Positions 43,241-53,807 are shown, counted from the stretch's first letter. The stretch: 64,000 bases of DNA from Pseudonocardia asaccharolytica DSM 44247 = NBRC 16224 (GCF_000423625.1 NZ_AUII01000003.1:248001-312000); one strand, 5' to 3'. Numbers and translations are program-made. The notes: generated by a model not told the origin, from the sequence alone.

Positions 43241-43546
43241 ATGCCGCCAGACATTCATCTCGACGGCGACCGCCTGCGGGAGCACGCGGCCCGCGTGGCC
43301 GCGCTCGCTGAGCGGTTGCTGACCCATCCCACGCCGGAGGCCGCGGATGTGCTGGTCGGTTGCCGGAGCGGGACGGCGACCGCTCTCGTATCGGACATGG
43401 AACGGCTGACGGCGACGGTGGAGCGAGCCGCAGGGCGCCTCGTCGATCTCGGTTGCGCCCTCCAGATCGCTGCGGCCGACGCCCAGGAGGTCGATCGGCG
43501 CATCCGTGACCGGGTCCTCCGCGCGGGATGGGAGATGGGTCCATGA
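43241..43546 (+). CDS. Small helical protein, WXG100-like hairpin (Rv3440c position)
   Basis: I do not recognise a defined function. The 101-residue product is almost all helix-forming, with two Ala/Leu/Arg-rich segments (6-30 and 45-95) around a short turn near GCRSGTA. The size and pattern recall type VII secretion target proteins, without a WxG motif. It sits where Rv3440c lies in mycobacteria and overlaps the next gene as ATGA. Confidence 0.65.
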   Translation: MPPDIHLDGDRLREHAARVAALAERLLTHPTPEAADVLVGCRSGTATALVSDMERLTATVERAAGRLVDLGCALQIAAADAQEVDRRIRDRVLRAGWEMGP

Positions 43547-43953
43547 GCACTCCGGAGCATGAGCCGGATGTGGTGGCCGCCGCGTTCGAGCAGGTCGCAG
43601 CGTGGTTGGACGATTTCGTCGATGTCCTCGACGACGGAATGCAGGAGATCCGCAGATTGGTGACCGCCGTCGTCGAGGACTGGCCCGACGCGCGTGGCCG
43701 CGAGTGGTGCTCCCAGGCCGAGTTCATCCAGCGGGAGTTCGGACGACAGATGGACCTCGGCCTGGAACTGTCGCGGGCAGCCGGACGGACGGCGGCCGAG
43801 ATCAGCGCGTCGGCGGCAGCGGAGCCGACCGAGACGCAGCCGGGACAGGCGCCGGACGGGATCCGGCTCGGCGGGACCGAAGGAAGCCGGGTGGGCGGCT
43901 GGTCCGGGATGCGGATCGCGACGCTGCCCGATCCGGACGTGCCGGTGCGGTGA
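43543..43953 (+). CDS. Hypothetical protein paired with preceding gene
   Basis: The product has 136 residues from ATG 43543 (ATGA overlap). Residues 10-90 are amphipathic helix (FEQVAAWLDDFVDVLDDGM, FIQREFGRQMDLGLELSRAA). A Gly/Pro-rich tail ends GGWSGMRIATLPDPDVPVR. The function is unknown. The strict pairing with the previous gene suggests a complex. It may correspond to part of mycobacterial Rv3439c, from position only. Confidence 0.6.
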   Translation: MSTPEHEPDVVAAAFEQVAAWLDDFVDVLDDGMQEIRRLVTAVVEDWPDARGREWCSQAEFIQREFGRQMDLGLELSRAAGRTAAEISASAAAEPTETQPGQAPDGIRLGGTEGSRVGGWSGMRIATLPDPDVPVR

Positions 43954-43960
43954 GCGTGCC

Positions 43961-44018
43961 GGCGCGACTCGGTCGCGCGAATACCCCGGCTCGCGCTCGG
44001 AATACCGCGACTCGCGGA
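43961..44018. repeat. Dispersed repeat, copy C (reverse orientation)
   Basis: The reverse complement reads CGCGAGTCGCGGTATTCCG then AGCGCGAGCCGGGGTATTC, matching copies A and B. It lies between two convergent genes, just after the stop at 43953. Confidence 0.75.
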
Positions 44019-44032
44019 GGTGGGGTTGGGGG

Positions 44033-44857
44033 TCAGCGGGTGGTGAGCTCGGTGCCGGGAACCTTGCCGTCCACCAGCTCGGCGACCCGGTCCTCGCCGC
44101 AGAGGTGGTGGAGCAGGAACGCGGTGACGAGTGCCCGGGTGATCCGGCGGGTGCGCTCGTCCTTCTTGGTCGCCAGCAGCAGATCGCTCCAGTGCCTGCC
44201 CTCGAGGAACGCGGTGTGGCCTGCCTTGGGCAGCGTCCGCACCCACACCCTCCCGCCCACGGCCATCGAGATCGCCTCGGCGTGCCCGGCCGGCGGGGCG
44301 ACCGTGTCCTTGCCCGCCACGATGTGCAGCGTCGGCACCGTGACGGCCCGGGCGGCCTCGACCGCGGAGGGCCGGGTCTGCGCCGGGGCGATCGTGACGA
44401 CGGCCGCGACCCGTGGGTGCGTCGCCGCGGCCAGTAGCGCCGCGCCGGCGCCGATACCGTGCCCGGCCAGCGCCATCCGGCGCGAGTCGACGCTGATCTT
44501 CCCCTCGCCGAGCCGGACCCCCGCGCAGGTGTCCAGGGCGGTTCGCAGATCGGCGGAGAACCGGGCGATGCTCGGCAGCGCACCGCGGTGACTGGCCGGG
44601 GCGGCCACCACGATTCCCCAGGACGCGAGATGGCGCAGCAACTCGGTGTACCGGGCGGGCGGCTGCAGCCAGTCGTGGCCGAACGCCACCGCCGGCAGCC
44701 CGAGGCCCTCGGCGGGCGCGAACACGACGCCGGGCACCCCGACGAGCCCGAGGTCTCCGCGTAGCACCGTGTTCGGGCCGGGGCGCGAGAGCTGAGCGAG
44801 GGCGTCCTTGGTCTTGCGCACCGGCTCCGGCCGGGTGAACGTGCTGGTCCGGGTCAC
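44033..44857 (-). CDS. Alpha/beta hydrolase-fold protein lacking the nucleophile serine
   Basis: The 274-residue product has a dienelactone hydrolase or PETase-like layout: VVFAPAEGLGLPAVAFGHDW, then LAGHGIGAGAALLAAATHP at the nucleophile elbow, VAGKDTVAPP (acid) and KAGHTAFLEG (histidine). The elbow normally reads GxSxG; here it is GHGIG, so the serine is glycine. Acid and histidine remain. It is probably non-hydrolytic or binds ligand. The start GTG 44857 is leaderless (TACGGT at 44866-44871). Its place opposite glmS matches Rv3438. Confidence 0.8.
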   Translation of the reverse strand: MTRTSTFTRPEPVRKTKDALAQLSRPGPNTVLRGDLGLVGVPGVVFAPAEGLGLPAVAFGHDWLQPPARYTELLRHLASWGIVVAAPASHRGALPSIARFSADLRTALDTCAGVRLGEGKISVDSRRMALAGHGIGAGAALLAAATHPRVAAVVTIAPAQTRPSAVEAARAVTVPTLHIVAGKDTVAPPAGHAEAISMAVGGRVWVRTLPKAGHTAFLEGRHWSDLLLATKKDERTRRITRALVTAFLLHHLCGEDRVAELVDGKVPGTELTTR

Positions 44858-44865
44858 AGCGCAGC

Positions 44866-44871
44866 ACCGTA
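44866..44871 (-). promoter_or_regulatory. -10 element of the serine-less hydrolase, leaderless start
   Basis: On the minus strand TACGGT ends 8 nt before GTG 44857. It shares the 49-bp divergent spacer with the glmS -10. Confidence 0.45.
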
Positions 44872-44893
44872 CCGCCGACGATCACCTCCCGCC

Positions 44894-44899
44894 TACTCT
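44894..44899 (+). promoter_or_regulatory. -10 element of glmS, leaderless start
   Basis: TACTCT ends 7 nt before the glmS ATG at 44907, with no ribosome-binding site. This fixes the start at MCGIVGYVG and indicates a leaderless mRNA, so a glmS ribozyme is excluded. Confidence 0.6.
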
Positions 44900-44906
44900 G
44901 GGCGCC

Positions 44907-46769
<1,863 letters not shown>

Positions 46770-46780
46770 GCCGGTCCCGC

Positions 46781-46786
46781 TAGCGT
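46781..46786 (+). promoter_or_regulatory. -10 element of nnr, leaderless start
   Basis: TAGCGT ends 7 nt before GTG 46794. The same hexamer occurs at eccB. Confidence 0.5.
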
Positions 46787-46793
46787 CGGGGCC

Positions 46794-48260
46794 GTGAAGG
46801 GCGTATGGACCTCCCTGCAGATCCGCGAGGCCGAGCAGGTGCTGCTCGACCGCAGCCCCGAGGGCGCGTTGATGCGGCGCGCGGCATTCGGGCTGGAGGT
46901 GGTCGTTCGCCGGATGCTGGCCGAACGGGCCGGCGGGGTCTCCGGGCGGCGGGTGGCGCTGCTGGTCGGCGCCGGCAACAACGGCGGTGACGCGCTGTGG
47001 GCCGGGGCGGGGCTGCGCCGGCGGGGGGCGGGGGTCACCGCGGTGCTGCTCGCCCCGGACAAGGCCCATCCGGCCGGCCTCGCGGCACTGTGCCGCGCCG
47101 GGGGCCGGGTGCTGGCGGCGGGCGATGACGGTGCGCGCAGCGCGGTGACCGAGGCGGACGTCCTGGTCGACGGGATCGTCGGTATCGCGGGGCGGGGGCC
47201 GCTGCGCCCGGCCGCCGCGAGCCTCGTCGCGGCGGCCGACGAGGCCGGGGTGCCGGTCGTCGCGGTCGACCTGCCCAGCGGCGTCGATCCCGACACCGGC
47301 GCCGTCGACGGGCCCGCGGTCGCGGCGGCGCGGACCGTCACGTTCGGCGCGCTGAAGCCGGTGCACGTGCTCGCGGCGCCGCGGTGCGGCCCGGTGCAGT
47401 TGGTCGACATCGGGCTCGGCCCGTTGCTGCCCGCCCCGCACGCCCAGGTGCTCGACGCCGCGGACGTGGCCGCGGGCTGGCCGGTTCCGGGTCCGGCCGA
47501 CGACAAGTACACCCAGGGCGTGGCCGGCGTCGCCGCCGGGTCGGCGACCTACCCGGGCGCGGCGGTGCTCACCACCGGCGCCGCGGTGCTCGCCACCAGC
47601 GGGATGGTCCGCTACGCCGGGCCTGCGGCCGACGAGGTGCGCGCCCGCTGGCCCGAGGTCGTGGCGTCGGACACCCTGGATGCGGCCGGGCAGACCCGGT
47701 CCTGGGCGGTCGGGCCGGGGATCGGCCTCGACGAGGCCGCCCGCGGCACGCTGGCTGCGGTGATCGACCGCGGCGTCCCGCTCTGCATCGACGCGGACGC
47801 GATCACGCTGCTGTCCCGGCACGAGGACCTTCGCCACGCCGTACGGGGCAGGTCGGTGGTGCTCACCCCGCACGACCGGGAGTTCGCGCGGCTGTGCGGC
47901 GACGTCGGGACCGACCGGATCGGGGCCGCTCGCCGCGCGGCCGCCGACCTGGACGTCACGGTGCTGCTCAAGGGCAACGCGACGGTCGTCGCGGCGCCGG
48001 ACGGACGGGTGCTGGTGCACCCCTCGCCGGAATCGTGGGCGGCGACGGCCGGTTCCGGTGACGTGCTGTCCGGGATCGTGGGCGCGCTGCTCGCCGCGGG
48101 GCGGGAGCCGTGCTGGGCGGGCGGCGCTGCGACCTTCCTGCACGGCAGGGCGGCCGTGCTGGCCGCCCGGGGTGCCCCGGCGCCGGCGTCGATGCTCCAG
48201 GTGGCGATCCCGGCGGCGATCCGGGCGCTGCGTGCCCCCGCGCGCCGCCGGGCCGGGTGA
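46794..48260 (+). CDS. nnr: Bifunctional NAD(P)H-hydrate epimerase/ADP-dependent dehydratase
   Basis: It repairs hydrated NADH and NADPH. The 488 residues comprise an N-terminal YjeF_N epimerase domain (VGAGNNGGDALWAGAGLRRRG, VDLPSGVDPDTG) and a C-terminal ribokinase-like dehydratase domain (TPHDREFARLCG, LLKGNATVVA, TAGSGDVLSGIVGALLA). The fusion is the normal bacterial form. Its position between glmS and alr is as in mycobacteria. Confidence 0.95.
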   Translation: MKGVWTSLQIREAEQVLLDRSPEGALMRRAAFGLEVVVRRMLAERAGGVSGRRVALLVGAGNNGGDALWAGAGLRRRGAGVTAVLLAPDKAHPAGLAALCRAGGRVLAAGDDGARSAVTEADVLVDGIVGIAGRGPLRPAAASLVAAADEAGVPVVAVDLPSGVDPDTGAVDGPAVAAARTVTFGALKPVHVLAAPRCGPVQLVDIGLGPLLPAPHAQVLDAADVAAGWPVPGPADDKYTQGVAGVAAGSATYPGAAVLTTGAAVLATSGMVRYAGPAADEVRARWPEVVASDTLDAAGQTRSWAVGPGIGLDEAARGTLAAVIDRGVPLCIDADAITLLSRHEDLRHAVRGRSVVLTPHDREFARLCGDVGTDRIGAARRAAADLDVTVLLKGNATVVAAPDGRVLVHPSPESWAATAGSGDVLSGIVGALLAAGREPCWAGGAATFLHGRAAVLAARGAPAPASMLQVAIPAAIRALRAPARRRAG

Positions 48261-48321
48261 TCTGCCTCGCGTCGGCCGCGCGCGCCGACCGGCCGTCGGG
48301 GCCGGATGCGATGATGCGGAC

Positions 48322-49488
48322 GTGGCCGATGCAGGAATGTCCGCCCCGGGACCGCGCGCGGAGGCGGTGATCGACCTTGCCGCGATCCGGTACAACGTCG
48401 GTCTGCTCGCCGGCATGGCGGCCGCGTCGGGCGCGCAGGCGATGGTCGTGGTCAAGGCCGACGGCTACAGCCACGGCGCGGTGCCCGTCGCCCGCGCCGC
48501 GCTGGAGGCGGGCGCGGCCTGGCTGGGGGTGTGCACCCTCGATGAGGCCATGGCGCTGCGTTCGGCGGGTATCACCGCACCGGTGCTGTCCTGGCTGCAT
48601 CTGCCCGACGAGGACTTCGCGCCTGCGGTGGGCGCCGGCATCGACCTCTCGGTCTCCTCGCGCGCGCACCTGGCCGCGGTGCTCGACGGCGCGCGAAGGG
48701 CAGGCCGCCCGGCCAGGCTGCACCTCAAGATCGACACAGGGCTGAGCCGCAACGGGGCGCAACCCGCGGATTGGCCCGATCTCGTCGACGACGCGGCGAA
48801 AGGGGCCGCCGAGGGTGCCTGCGAGGTGGTCGCCGTGTGGTCGCACCTCGCGCATGCCGACGCCCCGCACCACCTCGTGATCGACCGGCAGGCCGAGCGG
48901 CTGAACGCGGCCTGGCAGGCCGTCCGCGAGCGCGGTCTGCACCCGATCCGGCATCTGGCCAACTCCGCGGCCACGATGACCCGGCCCGACCTGCACTTCG
49001 ACCTGGTGCGCCCGGGCATCGCCGTCTACGGCCTCGACCCGCTCGACCGGCCCGTCGCCGATGGTCCGTTGCGCCCGGCGATGACGCTGCGGGCACGGGT
49101 CGTGCTGGTCAAGCGAGTGCCGGCCGGCGAAGGAGTGTCATATGGGCACGAATGGACCACCCCGCACGAGACCACGCTGGCGCTGCTGCCCATCGGCTAC
49201 GCCGACGGGGTGCCGCGCAGGCTCAACCGGGCGGGCCGGATGCGGGTGTGGTTGGCGGGGCGGTCGCGGCCGGTGGTCGGCCGGGTGTGCATGGACCAGA
49301 TCGTCGTGGACTGCGGGGACGACCCGGTGACCGAGGGGCAGACCGCGGTGCTCTTCGGGCCCGGCGACGGCGGTACCCCGACCGCCCAGGAGTGGGCCGC
49401 TGAGCTCGGCACGATCCACTACGAGATCGTCACGGGCGTGCGCGGGCGGGTGCGCCGGACGGTGGTCGACGGGGCGGGCCCGCCGTGA
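48322..49488 (+). CDS. alr: Alanine racemase
   Basis: This PLP enzyme makes D-alanine for peptidoglycan. The catalytic lysine is in VVVKADGYSHGA (K45 from this start) and the tyrosine is in GVSYGHEW; GMDQIV-type C-terminal residues are present as CMDQIVVDCG. I chose GTG 48322, which has a GATGAT -10-like hexamer 6 nt upstream (388 residues). ATG 48337 is the alternative. The C-terminal YEIVTGVRGRVRRT is typical. It overlaps the next gene as GTGA. Confidence 0.94.
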   Translation: MADAGMSAPGPRAEAVIDLAAIRYNVGLLAGMAAASGAQAMVVVKADGYSHGAVPVARAALEAGAAWLGVCTLDEAMALRSAGITAPVLSWLHLPDEDFAPAVGAGIDLSVSSRAHLAAVLDGARRAGRPARLHLKIDTGLSRNGAQPADWPDLVDDAAKGAAEGACEVVAVWSHLAHADAPHHLVIDRQAERLNAAWQAVRERGLHPIRHLANSAATMTRPDLHFDLVRPGIAVYGLDPLDRPVADGPLRPAMTLRARVVLVKRVPAGEGVSYGHEWTTPHETTLALLPIGYADGVPRRLNRAGRMRVWLAGRSRPVVGRVCMDQIVVDCGDDPVTEGQTAVLFGPGDGGTPTAQEWAAELGTIHYEIVTGVRGRVRRTVVDGAGPP

Positions 49489-50597
49489 AGCGCGCGGCAT
49501 GGCAGGCGCTCGGCGTCGCGAGCGGGGCCGCCGGCGCGGTCCTCGGGATCAGCATGGCGGCGCACCGGCGCTCCCAGCACGTGGCCGAGCGGCGCCGGCT
49601 CGCCACCGAGCTGGCGGGCGGTGCCGTCCTCGGTGCCCTGCCGCCGGGGGAGGACTGCTCGGTCACCGCCGACGACGGCGTCCGACTGGCCTGCGAGCAG
49701 ATCATGCCGGCGAACGGACGCCGACCCGCGCTGACCGTCGTGCTCATCCACGGTTTCGCACTCGACCGGCGCACCTGGTTGCTCCAGCGTCGGGCGCTCG
49801 CGGAGCTCGCCGACCCGGCCGTCCGGCTGGTCCTCTACGACCAGCGCAGCCACGGCCGCTCCGAGCGCGCGGGCCGGGACAGCTGCACGCTCGAACAGCT
49901 GGGCCGCGATATCGACACCGTCATCCGCACGCTGGTCCCCGATGGTCCGCTGGTGCTCGTCGGACATTCGATGGGCGGGATGGCGCTGATGGCGTTCGCG
50001 GAGCAGCATCCGGACCTGGTCACCGAGCGCGTGGCCGGGATGGCGTTCATCTCGACCTCGGCCGGGGAGATCGCGAGCAAGGGTCTTCCCGGGACCCTGC
50101 TGTCCCGGCACAACCCGTTGACCCGCGGCGTCGGGTTGCTGGCCAGGGCGCAGCCCCAGCTCGTCGAGGGCGTTCGCCGGGCCGCGGCCGAGCTGATCTG
50201 GACGATCACCCGCAGCCTCGCCTACGCCGACCACCAGGTCGACCCGGCGCTCGTCGACCTGGTCGACGAGATGATCCGCAGCAACGCGGTCGACGCGCTG
50301 ACCGACTTCGTCGACACCCTGGGCAGCCACGACCGCAGCGCGGCCCTGCCCGCGCTGGCCAGCTGCGAGGTTCTGGTCGCGGCCGGCACCGCCGACCGGG
50401 TCATCCCGTTCACCCACAGCCTGCGGATCGCCGCCGAGCTGCCCGACGCAACGCTGCTGCAGCTGCTCGAGACCGGGCACATGCCTATGCTCGAGCGCGC
50501 CACCCTGATCGACGAGGCGCTGACCGAACTGATCATCCGCAGCGCGCGCCGGACGCGGACCGGTCCCCGCCTGCGGCGCCTGCGGAGGCGGGCGTGA
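49485..50597 (+). CDS. Alpha/beta hydrolase with N-terminal hydrophobic segment
   Basis: The 370-residue product has the active-site elbow VLVGHSMGGMALM with intact serine, the oxyanion segment LIHGFALDRRTW, the acid near VAAGTADRVIPF and the histidine in LETGHMPMLE. An N-terminal hydrophobic stretch (WQALGVASGAAGAVLGISMA) may be a membrane anchor. The substrate is unknown. It is tightly coupled between alr and tsaE (GTGA at both ends), an arrangement also seen in mycobacteria. Confidence 0.9.
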   Translation: MKRAAWQALGVASGAAGAVLGISMAAHRRSQHVAERRRLATELAGGAVLGALPPGEDCSVTADDGVRLACEQIMPANGRRPALTVVLIHGFALDRRTWLLQRRALAELADPAVRLVLYDQRSHGRSERAGRDSCTLEQLGRDIDTVIRTLVPDGPLVLVGHSMGGMALMAFAEQHPDLVTERVAGMAFISTSAGEIASKGLPGTLLSRHNPLTRGVGLLARAQPQLVEGVRRAAAELIWTITRSLAYADHQVDPALVDLVDEMIRSNAVDALTDFVDTLGSHDRSAALPALASCEVLVAAGTADRVIPFTHSLRIAAELPDATLLQLLETGHMPMLERATLIDEALTELIIRSARRTRTGPRLRRLRRRA

Positions 50598-51055
50598 GCG
50601 ATACCACCCTGGTCTGGAACACCGAGATCGAGCTCCCCGAACCGTCCGACACCGAGGAGCTCGGGGCCGCGTTGGCCGCGCAGCTGCGGGCGGGGGATCT
50701 CGTCGTGCTGTCGGGGCCGCTGGGTGCGGGCAAGACGGTGCTGGTCCGGGGCCTGGCGCGGGGACTGGGGGTCACCGGGCCGGTCACCTCCCCCACGTTC
50801 GTCATTGCCCGGGAACATCGGCCGTCGCCGGGTGGCGCGGGGGTGCCGCTGGTGCACGTCGACGCCTACCGCCTCGGGGGACCGGACGAGCTGGACGACC
50901 TCGACCTCGATACCGAGCTGTCCGAGGCCGTCGTCGCCGTCGAGTGGGGGGAAGGGGTCGCCGAGCGGCTCGCCGAACGGCATGTGCTGGTGCGGCTGTG
51001 GCGCCGCCCCGACGATGTCCGTGTCGCGTCGGTGGAGCGTGTGGAGGCGGCGTGA
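50594..51055 (+). CDS. tsaE: tRNA t6A biosynthesis ATPase TsaE
   Basis: TsaE energises the TsaBD complex that makes t6A37 on ANN-decoding tRNAs. The start GTG 50594 overlaps the hydrolase stop and gives 153 residues. P-loop SGPLGAGKTVLVRGLARG and SPTFVIAREH, VHVDAYRL and VVAVEWGEG are all present. Longer in-frame starts are upstream coding sequence of the neighbour. Confidence 0.95.
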   Translation: MSDTTLVWNTEIELPEPSDTEELGAALAAQLRAGDLVVLSGPLGAGKTVLVRGLARGLGVTGPVTSPTFVIAREHRPSPGGAGVPLVHVDAYRLGGPDELDDLDLDTELSEAVVAVEWGEGVAERLAERHVLVRLWRRPDDVRVASVERVEAA

Positions 51056-51096
51056 CCGGGGCGGGGTGCGGCCGACCGGTTCCCGGTCGGTCCTCG

Positions 51097-51102
51097 TAGG
51101 CT
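51097..51102 (+). promoter_or_regulatory. -10 element of tsaB, leaderless start
   Basis: TAGGCT ends 7 nt before GTG 51110. This suggests tsaB-rimI-tsaD has its own promoter as well as read-through from alr. Confidence 0.5.
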
Positions 51103-51109
51103 CTGTGCT

Positions 51110-51790
51110 GTGCTCGTGCTGGCAGTGGACACCGCGACACCTGCCGTGACCGCGGGGGTCGTGGAGCTGCCCCCCGATCCCGCGGGTCCGGCGCGCACCC
51201 GGGCGGAGCGGGTCGCCCACGACGCCCGGCGGCATGGCGAGCTGCTCATGCCCAGTGTGCTGGACGCATGCGCGGAGGCGGATGTGCGGCTGCGCAACCT
51301 CGACGCGATCGTCGTCGGCACGGGGCCGGGCCCGTTCACCGGGCTGCGCGTCGGCATGGTCACCGCGCTCGCGCTCGCCGACGCCCTCGACGTCCCGGTG
51401 CACGGCGTCTGCTCGCTCGACGCGATCGCGGCCGACGCCGCCGCGACGGCCTGCGGTCGTTTCCTGGTGGTCACCGACGCCCGGCGCCGCGAGGTCTACT
51501 GGGCCGCCTACGACGAGCAGGCCCGCAGGCAGGACGGTCCGCACGTCGAGGCGCCCGCCGCGCTGGTCGAACGGTTGAGCGCGCCGGCCGCGGTGGCCGC
51601 GGCGGGCGGGTCGGCGGCGCTGACCGGGCTGGCGGTGCTGGAGCCCGCCTCGCCGAGCCCGCGCGGCCTGGTGACCGTCGCCGCCGCTGCGGTGCGTGCG
51701 GGGGCTTCCGGTGCGCCGCCGCAGCCGCTCTACCTGCGCAGGCCGGACGCGGTGGAGTCCAGGTCACGGAAGCGGGTGAGCACACCGTGA
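51110..51790 (+). CDS. tsaB: tRNA t6A biosynthesis protein TsaB
   Basis: TsaB is an actin-like partner that stabilises TsaD. The 226 residues begin MLVLAVDTATPAVTAGV and contain VGTGPGPFTGLRVGMVTALA, typical of the family, while lacking the TsaD metal histidines. It ends in a GTGA overlap with rimI. Confidence 0.95.
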   Translation: MLVLAVDTATPAVTAGVVELPPDPAGPARTRAERVAHDARRHGELLMPSVLDACAEADVRLRNLDAIVVGTGPGPFTGLRVGMVTALALADALDVPVHGVCSLDAIAADAAATACGRFLVVTDARRREVYWAAYDEQARRQDGPHVEAPAALVERLSAPAAVAAAGGSAALTGLAVLEPASPSPRGLVTVAAAAVRAGASGAPPQPLYLRRPDAVESRSRKRVSTP

Positions 51791-52266
51791 GCTTCGACGC
51801 CGAACTGCGCGAGTTCACCATCGGCCCGCTCTACCGCGCCGACGCCGAGCGTTGTGCCGAACTGGAGCGGGTGCTGTTCCCCGGCGACGACCCCTGGAGC
51901 GCGCAGGCGTTCCGCGCGGAGGTCGCCGCGGGCCATCACTACGTCGCCGCCCGCGACGGCGACCGGCGGCTCATCGGATACGCCGGGCTCGCGTTCGTCG
52001 CCGCGCTGCCGCACGCCGAGGCGGAGATCCATACGATCGGGGTGGACCCGGCCCACCGGCGGCGCGGGGTCGGCCGGGCGTTGCTGCGTGCGCTGCTCGG
52101 GCCCGCCGACGCCGTCGGCGCAACGGTGTTCCTCGAGGTGCGGACGGACAATGAGGCGGCCCGCGCGCTGTACGAGGCCGAGGGTTTCACCGTCGTCGGG
52201 CTGCGCAAGCGGTACTACCGGCCCAGCGGGGCGGACGCCCACACGATGCGAAGGGATCCCCGGTGA
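51787..52266 (+). CDS. rimI: Ribosomal protein S18 alanine N-acetyltransferase
   Basis: This GNAT enzyme acetylates the N-terminal alanine of ribosomal protein S18. GTG 51787 (GTGA overlap with tsaB) gives 159 residues. Motif A is [21 protein letters not shown] and the C-terminal part is [19 protein letters not shown]. It is always found between tsaB and tsaD in this phylum. The longer frame upstream is tsaB out of frame. Confidence 0.93.
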   Translation: MSFDAELREFTIGPLYRADAERCAELERVLFPGDDPWSAQAFRAEVAAGHHYVAARDGDRRLIGYAGLAFVAALPHAEAEIHTIGVDPAHRRRGVGRALLRALLGPADAVGATVFLEVRTDNEAARALYEAEGFTVVGLRKRYYRPSGADAHTMRRDPR

Positions 52267-53291
52267 GCGGCCTCGTGCTCGGTATCGAGACCTCGTGCGA
52301 CGAGACCGGCGTCGGTCTGGTGCGCATCGACGGCAACGGTCGCGTGACCCTGCTCGCCAACGAGATCGCTTCCAGCGTCGACGAGCACGCACGGTTCGGC
52401 GGGGTCGTTCCGGAGGTGGCGTCGCGGGCACACCTGCAGGCGATGGTCCCGACGGTGCGTCGAGCGATGGCGACGGCGGGGGTGCGGCCGCGCGATATCG
52501 ATGCGGTGGCCGTCACCGCCGGGCCGGGGCTGGCCGGGGCGCTGCTGGTCGGCGTCGCGGCGGCCAAGGCGTACGCGGCGGCGTGGGATGTGCCGCTCTA
52601 CGGGGTCAACCACCTGACCGCGCACGTCGCCGTCGACACGGTGCAGCACGGGCCGTTGCCCCCCGCGCTCGCCCTATTGGTCTCCGGCGGGCATTCCAAC
52701 CTGCTCGACGTGCCCGACCTGGCCGGTCGGATCACCTCGATCGGTGCCACGATCGACGACGCCGCGGGCGAGGCGTTCGACAAGGTCGCCCGGCTGCTCG
52801 GGCTGCCCTTCCCCGGCGGCCCGCATATCGATCGGATGGCCCGCGACGGGGACAACGCCGCGATCGCCTTCCCCCGCGGGCTCACCGGACCTCGGGACGC
52901 CCCGTTCGACTTCTCGTTCTCGGGGTTGAAGACCGCCGTCGCCCGGTATGTCGAGGCCCTCGAACGCGTCGGTAGGCCGATCCCGGTGGCCGATGTCGCG
53001 GCCAGCTTCCAGGAGGCCGTCGTCGATGTGCTCACCGCGAAGGCCGTGCGAGCGGCGCGGGAGCGGGGGATGGACACGCTGCTTCTCGGCGGGGGAGTGG
53101 CGGCCAACTCCCGGTTGCGCGCGCTGGCCCAGGAGCGCTGCGCTGCGGCCGGGCTGGCGCTGCGGGTGCCTCGGCCCGCGTTGTGCACCGACAACGGCGC
53201 GATGGTCGCGGCGCTGGGCGCCCACCTGCTCGCCGCCGGCGCCAAACCCTCCGACCTCGACCTCCCCTGTGAGTGCGTAACAGCGTTCTAA
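52263..53291 (+). CDS. tsaD: tRNA N6-adenosine threonylcarbamoyltransferase TsaD
   Basis: TsaD transfers the threonylcarbamoyl group to A37. The 342 residues include [11 protein letters not shown], the metal-binding H117 and H121 (GVNHLTAHV), [33 protein letters not shown] and [10 protein letters not shown]. The last eight codons and stop (CECVTAF) are encoded by the palindrome at 53266-53311, so the native C-terminus was probably replaced when that element arose. It starts in a GTGA overlap with rimI. Confidence 0.96.
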   Translation: MSGLVLGIETSCDETGVGLVRIDGNGRVTLLANEIASSVDEHARFGGVVPEVASRAHLQAMVPTVRRAMATAGVRPRDIDAVAVTAGPGLAGALLVGVAAAKAYAAAWDVPLYGVNHLTAHVAVDTVQHGPLPPALALLVSGGHSNLLDVPDLAGRITSIGATIDDAAGEAFDKVARLLGLPFPGGPHIDRMARDGDNAAIAFPRGLTGPRDAPFDFSFSGLKTAVARYVEALERVGRPIPVADVAASFQEAVVDVLTAKAVRAARERGMDTLLLGGGVAANSRLRALAQERCAAAGLALRVPRPALCTDNGAMVAALGAHLLAAGAKPSDLDLPCECVTAF

Positions 53292-53311
53292 CACTGTTAC
53301 GCACTCACAGG
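53266..53311. repeat. 22-bp inverted repeat supplying the tsaD 3' end
   Basis: Arms CCTGTGAGTGCGTAACAG-(C/T)-GTT pair with one mismatch around CT. The core is the same as at 29741-29796; flanking arm bases differ. The tsaD stop TAA (53289-53291) lies at the centre. It could act as terminator before the groES promoter. Confidence 0.85.
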
Positions 53312-53342
53312 AGGGGCTGACGTGGGAGGGTAGCTCCCCGCA

Positions 53343-53372
53343 TTGAGCGATTGGCACTCTCATGGGTAGAGT
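53343..53372 (+). promoter_or_regulatory. groES promoter
   Basis: TTGAGC (53343-53348) and TAGAGT (53367-53372) are 18 bp apart, and CIRCE covers the spacer and -10. HrcA binding would block it directly. Confidence 0.65.
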
Positions 53373-53380
53373 GCCAATCG
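53348..53380. promoter_or_regulatory. CIRCE operator (HrcA site)
   Basis: TTGGCACTC-N9-GAGTGCCAA is a perfect CIRCE-type inverted repeat, extended to 12-bp arms (CGATTGGCACTC and complement). HrcA represses groE genes through this site in most Gram-positive bacteria. hrcA itself is not in the window. Confidence 0.93.
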
Positions 53381-53486
53381 CACAGTCCCGGTCGGGTCCT
53401 CGACACCCGCGACGGCGGGGGCCTGGTCGGCTGTCGGTTGCCAGAGTGACGAGCAGGTAAGCACCCCAGGAAGGGGAGGTCATCCA

Positions 53487-53777
53487 GTGGCGAACATCAA
53501 GCCGCTCGAGGACAAGATCGTCGTCCAGGCCAGCGAGGCGGAGACCACCACCGCCTCCGGCATCGTCATCCCGGACACGGCGAAGGAGAAGCCCCAGGAG
53601 GGGAAGGTACTCGCCGTCGGACCGGGCCGGATCGACGACAACGGGAACCGTATCCCGCTGGACGTGAACGTCGGCGACGTCGTCATCTACTCGAAGTACG
53701 GCGGCACCGAGGTCAAGTACAACGGCGAGGAGTACCTCATCCTCTCCGCGCGCGACGTTCTCGCCGTCGTCAACTGA
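53487..53777 (+). CDS. groES: Co-chaperonin GroES
   Basis: GroES is the heptameric lid of the chaperonin. The 96 residues begin [13 protein letters not shown], with a mobile loop around [20 protein letters not shown] and the [10 protein letters not shown] end. GTG 53487 lies behind GGAAGGGGAGG. It is controlled by CIRCE. A hairpin separates it from groEL, 181 nt downstream. Confidence 0.98.
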   Translation: MANIKPLEDKIVVQASEAETTTASGIVIPDTAKEKPQEGKVLAVGPGRIDDNGNRIPLDVNVGDVVIYSKYGGTEVKYNGEEYLILSARDVLAVVN

Positions 53778-53807
53778 CACATCCGGCTGATCGCAGCCAA
53801 CCCCGCG

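Noticed and set aside
44858-44906. glmS ribozyme or riboswitch
   Set aside because: The spacer is 49 bp and the promoter makes a leaderless transcript, leaving no room.
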